DNA of 64,000 nucleotides from Cupriavidus sp. WGlv3 (GCF_023952475.1 NZ_JALHRX010000002.1:62001-126000); one strand, 5' to 3'. Shown: positions 33,173 to 42,548, counted from the stretch's first letter. Made by a program: numbers and translations. The notes: generated by a model not told the origin, from the sequence alone.

Positions 33173-34714
33173 CTATTTCTGTACCTGCCTGATCGCGCGC
33201 TCGCGCGACGCCTGCATGTCCTGCATCAGCCGGTACGCCGCGTAGTACTTGAAGATATTGCGCACATAGGTGGTGGTCTCGATGCCGATCTTCTCCGCCA
33301 CCACGATCTCGACGTTGTTGAACCACTTGTCGGGATCCAGTCCGCGCGCCGCCGCTTCCTTGCGCATCTTGGCGATATTGCCCGGCCCGGCGTTATAGCT
33401 GGCAAAGGCGAACAGCGGCCGGTTCGCTTCCGAGAAATGCGCGTCGGGGAAGTACTTGGTCATCAGCCGGTCCATGTACTTGGCGCCGGCATGGACGTTG
33501 GCTTCGGCCATCCGGATATTGCCGACATTCAGTTCCTTGCCGGTGGCCGGCATGATCTGCATGATGCCGACCGCGCCGACATGGCTGCGCGCCTCCTGGT
33601 TCAGCTGGGATTCCTGGAAGCCCTGCGCGGCCAGCATCAGCGGGTCGAAGCCATAGTCCTTGCCGTACTTTTCGAAGAAGGCGATGGTCTGCTGGAAGCG
33701 CTTGTACTCGGCATCGTCGGTATTGTTCTTGATCTGCTTGATGCGCAGCATGGTCTGCTTCAGCCGGTACTCCGCTCCGCCCTGCTTCTTGACGAAATTG
33801 ACGTAGAAGTCTTCGATGGCCTGCCGCAGTTGCGGGCTGTTCTTGCGGTAGGCCCAGCCGGTATAGCTACCTTCGCGCACGGCCAGGTCTTCGCGAACCT
33901 TGATGTTTGGCAGGATCTGCGCCCAGGTCGCGGCCTTCCAGTCATCGACCACCAGGATCTGCAGCACGCCCGCGTTGAGCATCTCGAGCGCGTCTTCGTC
34001 CTCGAGCGCGTCGGGCAGCATGACCAGCTTGATCGGCGCCTTGCCGGCGCGGCGCAGGCCGTCGTTCAGCACGGTCAGGCTTTCGAAATAGCTGCTGGCG
34101 CGCCGTACATGCACGGTCTTTCCGGCGAGATCGTCGAGGCGCTGCAACGGCGGTGCCTTTGGCCCCGTGATCACCAGCTCGCGTACCGGCTTGCGGTCGC
34201 GCGGCGCGGTGAAGTCCACCTGCTTCAGCCTGCTTTCGGTTTCGGTCAGGTTGCCGGCGGCGATATCGCCAAGCCCCGCCATCAGGTCGGGCAGCAGCCG
34301 GTCGCGCGTGGTCGGGATGATGACGATGGTCAGCGGGCGCTTGCCGAGCTGGTCGGCGTACTTCTTGTTCAGGTAGCGCTCGAAGTCACGCACCAGTTCC
34401 GCGGTCAGTCCGCGCTCGCGGCCCTTGTCGCTGAAGTAAAGCGTGCGGCTGTACGGCACCAGCACGCGGATGACGCGGCTCTCGAGCATCACGTCGAAGT
34501 CGCCGGTACGGGGCTTGTTGGCAAGGTTCAGGCCGCGCGGCTTGGCAGGAGTGGCCTGGCCTGTCGCGGCGGTAGCGGCAGGGGACGACGCTGGCGGATT
34601 TGGCGATGGCGGAGCTTGCGGGGCTGCGGCAGAGGGTCCGCAAAGGCTGAGCGCGCCCATCAGGCCGTACAGAAGAAGGCCTGCCAGCCAACGAGAAGGG
34701 CGGACAGAGGACAT
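33173..34714 (-). CDS. MltF-like lytic transglycosylase (solute-binding domain plus SLT domain)
   Basis: This 513-residue envelope protein has an N-terminal hydrophobic signal (residues 7-30) and a Pro/Ala-rich linker. A family 3 solute-binding-type domain follows (about 78-330), then an SLT transglycosylase domain (about 350-500). The catalytic glutamate is E368 in GFQESQLN, followed by GAVGIMQIMPATG and ASYNAGPGNIAKMR. It would cleave peptidoglycan and may be regulated through the binding domain. The ATG at 34714 was preferred over a TTG at 34741. No strict lipobox is visible. Confidence 0.9.
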   Translation of the reverse strand: MSSVRPSRWLAGLLLYGLMGALSLCGPSAAAPQAPPSPNPPASSPAATAATGQATPAKPRGLNLANKPRTGDFDVMLESRVIRVLVPYSRTLYFSDKGRERGLTAELVRDFERYLNKKYADQLGKRPLTIVIIPTTRDRLLPDLMAGLGDIAAGNLTETESRLKQVDFTAPRDRKPVRELVITGPKAPPLQRLDDLAGKTVHVRRASSYFESLTVLNDGLRRAGKAPIKLVMLPDALEDEDALEMLNAGVLQILVVDDWKAATWAQILPNIKVREDLAVREGSYTGWAYRKNSPQLRQAIEDFYVNFVKKQGGAEYRLKQTMLRIKQIKNNTDDAEYKRFQQTIAFFEKYGKDYGFDPLMLAAQGFQESQLNQEARSHVGAVGIMQIMPATGKELNVGNIRMAEANVHAGAKYMDRLMTKYFPDAHFSEANRPLFAFASYNAGPGNIAKMRKEAAARGLDPDKWFNNVEIVVAEKIGIETTTYVRNIFKYYAAYRLMQDMQASRERAIRQVQK

Positions 34715-34847
34715 GGGCGGGATCGCAAGCCGCGCAAGCAAGCGCGCGGTTTGCCCATATGGAGTCTAGGCACGAAATGGGGAGTTGCAAGCGGGCACTT
34801 GCAAGGGCGCCTCGCTTCCGTCGCCTTGCACCCGCGGCTTCCGTTTT

Positions 34848-34877
34848 CCGGCACCGGCACCGGCACCGACACCGGCA
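34848..34877. repeat. Hexanucleotide tandem repeat (CCGGCA type)
   Basis: About five units of a CCGGCA/CACCGG hexamer occur, with one GACACC variant, in the 230-base gap between the divergent transglycosylase and acetyltransferase genes. The unit is the same as in the array at 13896-13914. Confidence 0.65.
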
Positions 34878-34946
34878 TGGCGCATCAACTACTATGACTG
34901 CATCGGCCCAGGTTATTCCCTGCTCACCTCATCAATCTCACTGCCC

Positions 34947-35498
34947 ATGCAAGAGCGCGATCCGGCAACAGTATTTGCACCCTTCAACGTCACCGTGCGC
35001 GACGGTCGCGAGCTCCTGGTGCGGGAAATCGGCGAACGTGACAAGGCCGGCCTGCTGGCCGCGTTCAACCAGCTGTCCGCCGATGCGCGGTATACCCGCT
35101 TCATGGCGGCCATGCAGCAACTGCCGGAGGCAATGCTCGAGCAGGCGACGCATCCGTCGCCGGAGCGCGAGTTTGCCCTGGTGGCGATCGCCACGGAGAA
35201 CGACGCGCCTGCCATCGTTGGCGGTGCCCGCTATGCTGCCGCACCGGGCAGCGACGCTTGCGAGTTCGCCGTGACGGTCAGCGACGACTGGCATGGGCTC
35301 GGCCTCGCCAGCCAGTTGCTGCGGGTACTGATCGATGTTGCCCGGCGCCGCGGCTATCGGCGCATGGACGGTTATGTGCTGTCGTCGAATACCGCCATGC
35401 GACGCCTGGCGAAGCGGTTGGGATTTGCCGACACACCGTGCCCCGATGACGCCACGCTACGTGTCGTCACGCTGGCGTTGCAGGCCAGCGGGCAATAG
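34947..35498 (+). CDS. GNAT-family N-acetyltransferase
   Basis: This 183-residue protein has LVREIGERDKAGLLAAF at the N-terminus, YTRFM, and an acetyl-CoA site in FAVTVSDDWHGLGLASQLLRVLIDVARRRG near residues 110-140, where the classical Q/RxxGxG/A reads WHGLGLA. It ends with SNTAMRRLAKRLGF, as in Pat-like and protein acetyltransferase domains. The ATG at 34947 fits the domain start; the longer frame from 34785 would include the hexamer repeat. Target unknown. It converges on fabI. Confidence 0.85.
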   Translation: MQERDPATVFAPFNVTVRDGRELLVREIGERDKAGLLAAFNQLSADARYTRFMAAMQQLPEAMLEQATHPSPEREFALVAIATENDAPAIVGGARYAAAPGSDACEFAVTVSDDWHGLGLASQLLRVLIDVARRRGYRRMDGYVLSSNTAMRRLAKRLGFADTPCPDDATLRVVTLALQASGQ

Positions 35499-35528
35499 CC
35501 GGCGCGGGCGCCCGCTCGCAGGCGGTGC

Positions 35529-36311
35529 TCAGGCCATGATGTTGACGCCCCCATCCACATACAGGGTTTCGCCTGACAGCCGCCGGGCGTACGGCGTGGC
35601 GAGGAACGCGCAGGTGTAGCCCACGTCCATGATGTCGACCAGCTCACCGAGCGGCGCGCGCTGCACCGCGTCGGCGAGCATCAGGTCGAAATCCTTCAGG
35701 CCCGATGCCGCGCGGGTCTGGAGCGGCCCGGGCGAGATCGCATGCACACGGATACCCTGCGGGCCAAGCTCGTACGCCAGGTAGCGCGACACCGCTTCGA
35801 GCGCGGCTTTTACGGGCCCCATGACGTTATAGTTCGGCACCACCTTGTTGGCGCCGTGATAGCTCATGGTGAACATCGTGCCGCCATCGCGCATCAGCGG
35901 CGCCGCCAGGCGGGCCATGCGTATGAAGGAGTGGCAGGATACGTCCATGGCCCGGGCGAAGCCTTCCGCCGAACAATTGAGCAGGCCGCCCTGCAGGTCG
36001 TCCTTCGGGGCCCAGGCCACGGAATGCAGCAGGATATCGAGCTTTCCCCACTGGTCCCGGATCCGCGTGAACAGCGCATCCATTTCGGCCTCGCTGGTCA
36101 CGTCCAGCGGAAGGAAGATCGGGGCGGAAAGTTCCTGTGCCACCGGTTCGACATATTGCCGGGCCTTTTCGCCGGCATAGGTGATGGCAACTTCCGCGCC
36201 CAGTTCGTGGAAGGCCCGGGCGCAACCGTAGGCAATGGAATGCGCGTTCGCAATCCCGCAGACGAGTGCCCTGGTATTGGCGAGAATCGGCGGTCTGTGC
36301 TCGGGTGTCAT
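35529..36311 (-). CDS. fabI: Enoyl-[acyl-carrier-protein] reductase (NADH), FabI type
   Basis: This 260-residue short-chain dehydrogenase reduces trans-2-enoyl-ACP in fatty acid synthesis. It has the modified nucleotide loop ALVCGIANAHSIAYGCARAF and the SVAWAPKD loop. The catalytic Y161 and K168 are in YNVMGPVK with Y151 in SYHGANK, and GPLQTRAASGL forms the substrate-binding loop. It is probably a second copy beside a housekeeping fabI. It is the last gene after pta and ackA, so it may serve a redox or storage role in this locus rather than bulk lipid synthesis. Confidence 0.93.
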   Translation of the reverse strand: MTPEHRPPILANTRALVCGIANAHSIAYGCARAFHELGAEVAITYAGEKARQYVEPVAQELSAPIFLPLDVTSEAEMDALFTRIRDQWGKLDILLHSVAWAPKDDLQGGLLNCSAEGFARAMDVSCHSFIRMARLAAPLMRDGGTMFTMSYHGANKVVPNYNVMGPVKAALEAVSRYLAYELGPQGIRVHAISPGPLQTRAASGLKDFDLMLADAVQRAPLGELVDIMDVGYTCAFLATPYARRLSGETLYVDGGVNIMA

Positions 36312-36388
36312 GTCGCGTCCCCTGAAGGTTCATTGCTGCCGCGGCGCCCATCGCACCGTGTCGGTCCACTGCTCTGCCGGCTCGGCGG

Positions 36389-37579
36389 TCATGGCGCGGG
36401 CGTCGCGATGATCTCCCGGGTATGCCTGGCGATCATCAACTCCTCGTCGGTCGGGATGACCCAGACGGGTACCTTCCCTGATACCTCGCTGATCTGCGGC
36501 CCGTTACGGGCATTGGCCGCGGCATCGATGCTTACGCCCAGCCATGCCGCCTGCCGGCACACGCGCTCGCGAACCGGTGCCGCGTGCTCGCCGATGCCCG
36601 CGGTAAATACCAGCGCGTCCAGTCCTTGCGCGGCCGCGGCGAGCGAGCCAAGCTCGCGCGCGATGCGGTACGTGTACACCTCGACCGCAAAGCGGGCACG
36701 CGCGTCGTCGCTGGCGAGCAGTGCGCGCATATCGCTCGACAGGCCGGACATGCCGAGCAATCCCGACTTGCGGTAGATCAGGTCCTCGATGGCGCCGGAA
36801 TCCATGCCGAGCGCGTCGATCAGGTACAGGATCACGCCCGGATCCAGGCTGCCGCAGCGCGTTCCCATGGGCAGCCCGTCCACGGCGGTGAAGCCCATGG
36901 TGCTGGCCACGCTGCGCCCCGCCACCAGGGCGCACATGCTGCTGCCATTGCCGAGATGGGCGACAACGGTGCGGCCCGCGGCCGCGGCGGCGTCGATGCG
37001 CGGCAGGACGCTGGCAATGTACTCGTAGGACAGCCCGTGGAAGCCGTAGCGCCTGACGCCGCGCCCGGTGATCTCCACCGGCAGCGCGAACGCCTGCGCC
37101 ACTTCCGGCTGCGCGCGGTGGAAGGCGGTGTCGAAACACGCCACTTGCGGCAAGGCCGGACGCCGCTCCGCCAGAATGCGGATGGCTTTGAGATTGTGCG
37201 GCTGGTGCAACGGCGCGAGCGGGCAAAGCGTGTCCAGCTCTGCCAGCAGCGCATCGGTCACCCTTGCCGGCTGCGTGAAGCGCACGCCGCCGTGCACCAC
37301 CCGGTGCCCCACCGCCGCGAGCGTATGCCCTTCTCCGTGGCCACGCAGGAAATCCGCCAGGTAGGCGATAGCGCCTTCATGCCCAAGCTGGGTGCCGGCA
37401 CCCCACTGCCTGGCTTCGACCTCGGCGCCGGCCGCATCGGCCGCGCGAAACGCCGGAGCGGTGTAAAGCCCTTCGATGCTGCCGCGTAGTACGAGCCTCA
37501 GTGCGTTGTCATGGACATCGTAGGCGCAGTACTTGAGGCTTGACGAGCCCGCGTTCAGGACCAGGATGATCTCTGCCAT
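36389..37579 (-). CDS. ackA: Acetate kinase
   Basis: This 396-residue enzyme converts acetyl phosphate and ADP to acetate and ATP. It has VLNAGSSSLKYCAYDV at the N-terminus, GHRVVHGG near residue 90, CFDTAFHRA, YGFHGLSYEYI near 175, HLGNGSSMCAL, DGLPMGTRCGSLDPGV and FTAGIGEHAAPVRERVC near 320, all in the expected order. It starts four bases after the phosphate acetyltransferase stop, so the pair acts together to make ATP from acetyl-CoA. Confidence 0.97.
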   Translation of the reverse strand: MAEIILVLNAGSSSLKYCAYDVHDNALRLVLRGSIEGLYTAPAFRAADAAGAEVEARQWGAGTQLGHEGAIAYLADFLRGHGEGHTLAAVGHRVVHGGVRFTQPARVTDALLAELDTLCPLAPLHQPHNLKAIRILAERRPALPQVACFDTAFHRAQPEVAQAFALPVEITGRGVRRYGFHGLSYEYIASVLPRIDAAAAAGRTVVAHLGNGSSMCALVAGRSVASTMGFTAVDGLPMGTRCGSLDPGVILYLIDALGMDSGAIEDLIYRKSGLLGMSGLSSDMRALLASDDARARFAVEVYTYRIARELGSLAAAAQGLDALVFTAGIGEHAAPVRERVCRQAAWLGVSIDAAANARNGPQISEVSGKVPVWVIPTDEELMIARHTREIIATPAP

Positions 37580-37583
37580 GACA

Positions 37584-38522
37584 TCACCCCGCCACCTGGG
37601 TGGACTCGCGCCGCGCCTTGGCGACTAAGGCAGCCACCGCGCACGACGCCAGCCGCGTCGTCACCGTGTCGGCACGGCTGGTCAGGATGATCGGCACGCG
37701 CGCGCCCAGCACGATGCCCGCGGCATCCGCGCCGGCCAGGAACGTCAGGCTCTTGGCGAGCATGTTGCCGGCGTCCAGGTCGGGCACCAGCAAGACGTTG
37801 GCGCGCCCGGCCACCGGCGAATCGATTTTCTTGATGCGTGCCGCATCCAGGTTGATGGCATTGTCCAGCGCGAGCGGGCCGTCGACCACCGCGCCGGTGA
37901 TCTGGTGGCGATCGACCATCTTGCACAGCGCGGCGGCTTCGATGGTGGATGGCACCTTGGGATTGATGGTCTCCATTGCCGACAGGATCGCCACCCGGAC
38001 TTCCTTTAGCTGCAGGGCGTGGGCCAGGTCGATCGCGTTCTGGAGGATATCGGCCTTTTCGGACAGGGTCGGGGCGATATTGACGGCGGCGTCGGTCACG
38101 ATCAACGCGTCCTCGTGCCCGGGCACGTCCATCACGAAGCAATGGCTGATGCGCCGGGCGGTGCGCAGGCCGCTGTCGCCGCTGACGACTGCCCCCATCA
38201 GCTCGTCGGTGTGCAGGCTGCCTTTCATGATGGCCTCGGCCTTGCCCTCGCGCACCAGTTGCACCGCGGCCGCCGCCGCCGCATGGCTGTGCGGCGCATC
38301 GACGATCGGGTACGCACCGAGGTCGATGCCGCTGGCACGCGCGGCGTCTTCGATGCGGCTGCGCGGCCCGACCAGGATCGGCGCGATCAGGCCCATGCGG
38401 GCCGCCTCGGCTGCGCCTTCCAGCGACGCGTGGTCGCATGGATGCGCCACCGCGGTCGGGGTGGGGGGGATGGTCTTGCAATAGTCGATCAGCCGCTGGT
38501 ACTTCTCATGTCTGGCGTTCAC
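37584..38522 (-). CDS. pta: Phosphate acetyl/butyryltransferase
   Basis: This 312-residue PTA_PTB-family protein has YQRLIDYCKTIPPTPTAVAHPCD at the start, GLIAPILVGPRSRIEDAA, MKGSLHTDELMGAV, VMDVPGHEDALIVTDAAVNIAP and DGPLALDNAINLDAARIKKI. It corresponds to the short phosphotransacetylase domain found in bifunctional proteins with an enoyl-CoA hydratase part, but has no such part here. A GTG at 38522 with GGAG six bases upstream is the best start; a GTG at 38534 is also open. It makes acetyl phosphate for the adjacent acetate kinase. Confidence 0.9.
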   Translation of the reverse strand: MNARHEKYQRLIDYCKTIPPTPTAVAHPCDHASLEGAAEAARMGLIAPILVGPRSRIEDAARASGIDLGAYPIVDAPHSHAAAAAAVQLVREGKAEAIMKGSLHTDELMGAVVSGDSGLRTARRISHCFVMDVPGHEDALIVTDAAVNIAPTLSEKADILQNAIDLAHALQLKEVRVAILSAMETINPKVPSTIEAAALCKMVDRHQITGAVVDGPLALDNAINLDAARIKKIDSPVAGRANVLLVPDLDAGNMLAKSLTFLAGADAAGIVLGARVPIILTSRADTVTTRLASCAVAALVAKARRESTQVAG

Positions 38523-38592
38523 GGCATGCTCCACTCAATGTTCATCGGGGTCGGCGGGCTGCGATGGTTGCGTTGCCTGGTGCCGTACTGAC

Positions 38593-40911
38593 TCAGGACG
38601 CCCCGGCGCGCGGTGCGCCAGCGGCGCGGCCGCGCTCGGGTTTCGGCGCCAGCACCGCGCGGATCCGCCCCAGCATGGCAGCCTGCTCCGCGGTGGGGCT
38701 GGTGCCAAGCAGGCGCTCGTCGGTACGCAGTTTTTCGGCCAGCGCATGCAGCCGCTGGCGGTCAGCCTGGTGCCTGAGCAAGACCGGCAGCGTCTCCAGC
38801 GCCTGCTCCGGCGCGTACCGGGTGATCAGCTCCTGCTGGCCCCGGGTCTTGCGCCAGGCGTCGGGGGGCAGTTCCGGCAGGAAGTCCGCGTAGTCCGTCA
38901 CCAGCTCCTTGCGCAGCTCCAGCCGGGACAGCGGCAATGGCTCGCCCTTGCGATTGAGCAGGCAGGCCAGTCGGGCAATCGCCTCGGTGTATCCGCCCTC
39001 GCCGACCGAGGCCAGCGCGGCTTTGACTTCCGGCGGTTCCTGCGGCGCCACGGCTGCCGGCGCGGATGGCTTGTCCAGCGACAGGAACGAGAACAGGTTG
39101 GCGTACAGGTTGAAGAACGATGCCTCCGTCATCGCGTCGCGCACGGCGCGGTAAGCGTCGAGGCCCGCACTGAGCATTTCCGCCCCCGCCTGTTCCTGCT
39201 GCCGCAGCGGATGGTCATCCGCCATGACCTGGCGGTTCGCCCTGACCGCCTCGGCCGCGGGCTTCAGCCAGGCCATCCAGGGATTCATGTCAGAGAACGC
39301 CCAGTTCTGCACCCGCAGCGGATGGAACTCGCGCAGCATCCGTGCCGACGCCTCGCTCGACATTGCCTGGACGAACGGTTGCGCGAACAGTTCATAGGCG
39401 CGCTGGTTGAAGTCCGACAGCGCGGCAACGGCCTCGAACGGTTTCTCGTCGGCCCGCTCGAAGCGGTTGAGCCGGCCGGCAAGCTCCTCCAGCGAATGTT
39501 CTTCGAACTCGACCTCGTATTCGATGCCATCGCCGCGCTTGTGCTCGTGGATGACCATGCCGTAGAGGCCCGGCGGCAGCAGTTCGATGCTCTTCAGCAC
39601 CGAAACGATCTGCGCATGCTCCTTCTGTGCGACCTTGCCCGAGACGAAGATGCCAAGATGGCCCACGCTACGGTGCATCATCCCGACGATCACCTGGCCG
39701 CGTGCCTTGATTTCCTCGGTACTGGCATAGACGTCAACGACCCAGTTGAAAGCCTGCTGCGGCGGCGTGATGTTGTCGCCCATCGAGGCAAACAGAACGA
39801 TCGGCGCCCGGATCTCGCGCAGGTCGAAGCCCTTGCCGCCTGCCGCCTTGACGTCGCCGCTCCACAGCTTGTTGCCGACGAACAGGTTCCGCGTGATCCA
39901 TTCGATCTCCTCGCGGTTCATCAGGTAGTAGCCGCCCCACCAGCGCTCGAACTCGAGGAAGCGCGGCGGCTCGGTATCGGCCTTGCGGTACAGGTTGTAG
40001 TACTTGTCCCACAGGCTGTTGGCCGGGTTCAGGTTCTCGAAGTTCTGCACCAGCCAGGCGCCGTCGAACTTGCCGTTGCCGAGGTCCGCCGTAAGCGATG
40101 CCAGCCAGGTGCCGCCCAGCAGGCCGCCGGAATAACGCATGGGGTTGTCGCCCTCGCCCGCGCTCCAGGCACCGCTCCAGTACGACATCGGCGCACCGTT
40201 GATGACGATCGGGCCGGTGTCGTCCGGGTCCGATGCACCGAGCATCATCGCGGCCCAGCCACCCTGGCAATTGCCGATGATGGCCGGCTTGGCGCTGTCC
40301 GGATGCAGGGCGCGCACCTTGCGGATGAACTGTTGCTCCGCCTCGCATACGTCGAGCAGCGTCTGCCCCGGCTCCGGGTCACGGAAGAAGATAACAAAGT
40401 AGACCGGGTGGCCGGCACGCATCGCCACGCCCACCTGCGAATCGTCCTTGAACCCGCCGATACCCGGGCCGTGCCCGGCACGCGGATCGATGATGACATA
40501 GGGGCGGCGGCTGTCATCGATGGTCACGCCTTCGGGCGGCGTGATTTTCAGCAGCGCGTAGTTGACTGGCCGCGCGAACTGGCGGCCATCCATCACGGTT
40601 TCGTAGTCGAAGTGCAGGACTGGCTTGAGACCGTGCGTGGCGTTTTCCACAAAGTGGTTGCCCCGCTCCCTGAGCGTGTCCCAGAACAGGATGGCACGCT
40701 GCATGCTGTCGACGGCGTAGGCATAGCCGTTCATCGGATCGAGGCCGGCCATCCACTTCGCCGGCGCGGGGGCCGCGTTGTCCTCCTCGCCCATGGCCTC
40801 CCGCACACGATGTGTATAGGCCTCCTGCGCATTCCTCAGCCGCTTTTGCAGCACGACGCCCGTCTTGACACCCACTTCGCGCGCGTGAGCCAGTTGCTTG
40901 CCTGCATCCAT
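38593..40911 (-). CDS. DUF3141 protein, PHA-synthase-like alpha/beta hydrolase
   Basis: The 772-residue protein has an N-terminal helical part with ILFWDTLRERGNHFVEN. An alpha/beta-hydrolase core follows, carrying the exact PHA-synthase box GNCQGG (C215), D379 in FASMGDNITPP and H418 in GHLGIFVSGK. That is a complete Cys-Asp-His triad in the right order. A helical C-terminal extension of more than 300 residues follows. The ATG at 40911 has GGAGG; an ATG at 40944 is weaker. It heads the second half of the PHA locus. Polymerase activity is inferred, not known to me. Confidence 0.88.
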   Translation of the reverse strand: MDAGKQLAHAREVGVKTGVVLQKRLRNAQEAYTHRVREAMGEEDNAAPAPAKWMAGLDPMNGYAYAVDSMQRAILFWDTLRERGNHFVENATHGLKPVLHFDYETVMDGRQFARPVNYALLKITPPEGVTIDDSRRPYVIIDPRAGHGPGIGGFKDDSQVGVAMRAGHPVYFVIFFRDPEPGQTLLDVCEAEQQFIRKVRALHPDSAKPAIIGNCQGGWAAMMLGASDPDDTGPIVINGAPMSYWSGAWSAGEGDNPMRYSGGLLGGTWLASLTADLGNGKFDGAWLVQNFENLNPANSLWDKYYNLYRKADTEPPRFLEFERWWGGYYLMNREEIEWITRNLFVGNKLWSGDVKAAGGKGFDLREIRAPIVLFASMGDNITPPQQAFNWVVDVYASTEEIKARGQVIVGMMHRSVGHLGIFVSGKVAQKEHAQIVSVLKSIELLPPGLYGMVIHEHKRGDGIEYEVEFEEHSLEELAGRLNRFERADEKPFEAVAALSDFNQRAYELFAQPFVQAMSSEASARMLREFHPLRVQNWAFSDMNPWMAWLKPAAEAVRANRQVMADDHPLRQQEQAGAEMLSAGLDAYRAVRDAMTEASFFNLYANLFSFLSLDKPSAPAAVAPQEPPEVKAALASVGEGGYTEAIARLACLLNRKGEPLPLSRLELRKELVTDYADFLPELPPDAWRKTRGQQELITRYAPEQALETLPVLLRHQADRQRLHALAEKLRTDERLLGTSPTAEQAAMLGRIRAVLAPKPERGRAAGAPRAGAS

Positions 40912-41012
40912 GCCGTCCTCCGCCAAGAATCCTGCAGCATCCATATTCCTGCTCTGACCAACTTTAATGGGAGCCGGTCCCACGGCAGAGATGAAATTTT
41001 TCCAAGCGCGAG

Positions 41013-41040
41013 ATAAGAAAAACCGCCACCCGACAGGGTG
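41013..41040 (-). terminator. Rho-independent-like terminator after the PHA depolymerase gene
   Basis: On the minus strand CACCC-TGTC-GGGTG forms a short hairpin followed by GCGG and then TTTTTCTT. It lies about 90 bases beyond the depolymerase stop. A second G+C hairpin (CCCCC/GGGGG) precedes it at about 41067-41087. It divides the locus into an upstream and a downstream transcription unit. Confidence 0.5.
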
Positions 41041-41126
41041 ATGCCCAGTCCACGAAGCGCAGCATGCGTTCCCCCGTCCGGGGGGCGTGCTGCGTGCCGC
41101 GTCAAGGCCTGCGCGAAAGCGGTCAC

Positions 41127-41960
41127 CTATGCGCGCAGGAAGCGGCCGATGGTTCTGGCCGCGCTCTCGGCGCCAGTCACAAGAAAGAGGTGCCCGTCGT
41201 CGACCAGCTGCAGCGTCGCGTGGGAAATGGCCGCGGCCAGGATCCTGGCATTGACCGGCGGCACGATCGGGTCGTCGGTCCCGTGCATCACCAGCGTGGG
41301 CTGCTTCAGCGCGCCCAGCCAGGGCAGGCTGCTCCAGCCCCAGGCCGCCAGCAGCTGGTAGAGGTAGCCGCGTCCGCGCGGCGGCCGCATGTGCCGGCCA
41401 TGCTGGTCGAGCCATGCGGGGTCATGGCGCAAGGCGCCGCCATACAGGTCGGCACCAACACGGCGCAGGTACTGCGGATCGGTATAGCGGCGCAGGCCGA
41501 TCATCTTGGTCAGCACTGACAGCCTGCCGGGCACCATGATGACGCCGGGCGAGGTGGCCGCCAGGACCAGGCGCCTGCAACGGTGGGCATGAAGCCGGGC
41601 GAACTCCTGCGCCAGCGCTCCGCCCCACGACACGCCAAGCGCATCGACCTGGCCATCGTAGCCAAGGTGCGACAGCAGCCGGTCGGCCAGCACGCAGAGA
41701 CTGGAGAAGCGGTAAGGCATCAGCGGCGGGGGCGACCCGCCGACGCCGGGGACGTCGAAGAGAATCACTTCGATGTCGGGCAGTGCGTCGACAAAGGGCT
41801 GGAGCAGTTCGAAGTTGGCGCCGATGCCGTTGAAGACCAGCAGCGGCGGGCCTGCGTCCCGGCCCGGCCGGATGCCGGTCCTGAGTACCTGGCCGTCCAG
41901 AGCCACGGTCCGGACCTGGAGCTTGTGGCCGGCTTGCGTGCCGGCATCGATGGTTGTCAT
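41127..41960 (-). CDS. phaZ: Poly(3-hydroxyalkanoate) depolymerase-like alpha/beta hydrolase
   Basis: This 277-residue hydrolase has the N-terminal LLVFNGIGANFELLQPFVDAL block seen in intracellular medium-chain PHA depolymerases. It has nucleophile S111 in GVSWGG, acid D229 or D230 in HGTDDPIVPP, and H257 in DDGHLFLV. It has no signal peptide, so it acts in the cytoplasm on granules. The ATG at 41960 has AGGA upstream. Its place directly behind phaC and the phasin gene supports a storage-polymer role. Other alpha/beta-hydrolase functions cannot be excluded. Confidence 0.85.
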   Translation of the reverse strand: MTTIDAGTQAGHKLQVRTVALDGQVLRTGIRPGRDAGPPLLVFNGIGANFELLQPFVDALPDIEVILFDVPGVGGSPPPLMPYRFSSLCVLADRLLSHLGYDGQVDALGVSWGGALAQEFARLHAHRCRRLVLAATSPGVIMVPGRLSVLTKMIGLRRYTDPQYLRRVGADLYGGALRHDPAWLDQHGRHMRPPRGRGYLYQLLAAWGWSSLPWLGALKQPTLVMHGTDDPIVPPVNARILAAAISHATLQLVDDGHLFLVTGAESAARTIGRFLRA

Positions 41961-42023
41961 CAGTTGGTCCTGGAGACGTTGGCGCGCGGGCATGGCCGGC
42001 GCGCCGGCCATGCCCGCCGGCGT

Positions 42024-42464
42024 TTATGCCTTGGGGCGCAGGATGCCCTTGACCTCCTCCACGTTCTCGGCGATGCGCCGGCCGACCGTGGCGATGCTGT
42101 CCGCCTGGGCCTGGTAGAGCGTGTCGCTCAGGCCGCGCAGGCCGGCCACGGCCTTGTGCAGCGAGCGCGGCAGCGCTTGCGCCACCCCGGCAGAAGCCTT
42201 GCCCTCGGCGGACTCGCCGCCGCGCGCCAGCGCCTGCAGGTCGGCGGCGGTGTCGCACAGGTACTCGGCCTGCAGGCGCACCACCGATTGCAGGCCGGTC
42301 AGCAGCGTGATGTTGATGCTGGCCAGCGCCTCGATGTCCTTGCGGCGCGACTCGAGGATCGCGGCCGGGTCCAGGCGATTGTGCCGGACGAAGTCAAGCA
42401 GCTTGCGGTGCGGGGCCTGGGACGCCTGCCGGGTGGCGGCGTCCGCGGTGTTGGTCGATTCCAT
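42024..42464 (-). CDS. phaP: Phasin-family PHA granule protein
   Basis: This 146-residue protein, predicted almost wholly helical, has a phasin-like core (RRKDIEALASINITLLTGLQ, AEYLCDTAADLQAL) and an amphipathic C-terminal helix. The N-terminal part is polar and Ala-rich. Phasins coat PHA granules and control their size. It lies between phaC and the depolymerase gene on the same strand. Phasins vary greatly in sequence, so the call leans partly on context. Confidence 0.82.
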   Translation of the reverse strand: MESTNTADAATRQASQAPHRKLLDFVRHNRLDPAAILESRRKDIEALASINITLLTGLQSVVRLQAEYLCDTAADLQALARGGESAEGKASAGVAQALPRSLHKAVAGLRGLSDTLYQAQADSIATVGRRIAENVEEVKGILRPKA

Positions 42465-42548
42465 CTGGGTATCTCCTCACGGTTGGGTTGCAAAAATCGA
42501 AACTGCGGTTGGCCGCCGGGCATGAGCCGGCGCCCATGGACCTGCGCA

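Noticed and set aside
35504..35515. GCGGGCGCCCGC palindrome as terminator between the acetyltransferase and fabI genes
   Set aside because: It has no loop and no T-run on either strand, and such palindromes are common by chance at this base composition.
38746..41016. 756-codon open frame antisense to the DUF3141 gene
   Set aside because: It mirrors a gene with strong family motifs. Its product is Arg/Ala/Val/His-rich without domains, as expected of antisense frames in high-GC DNA.
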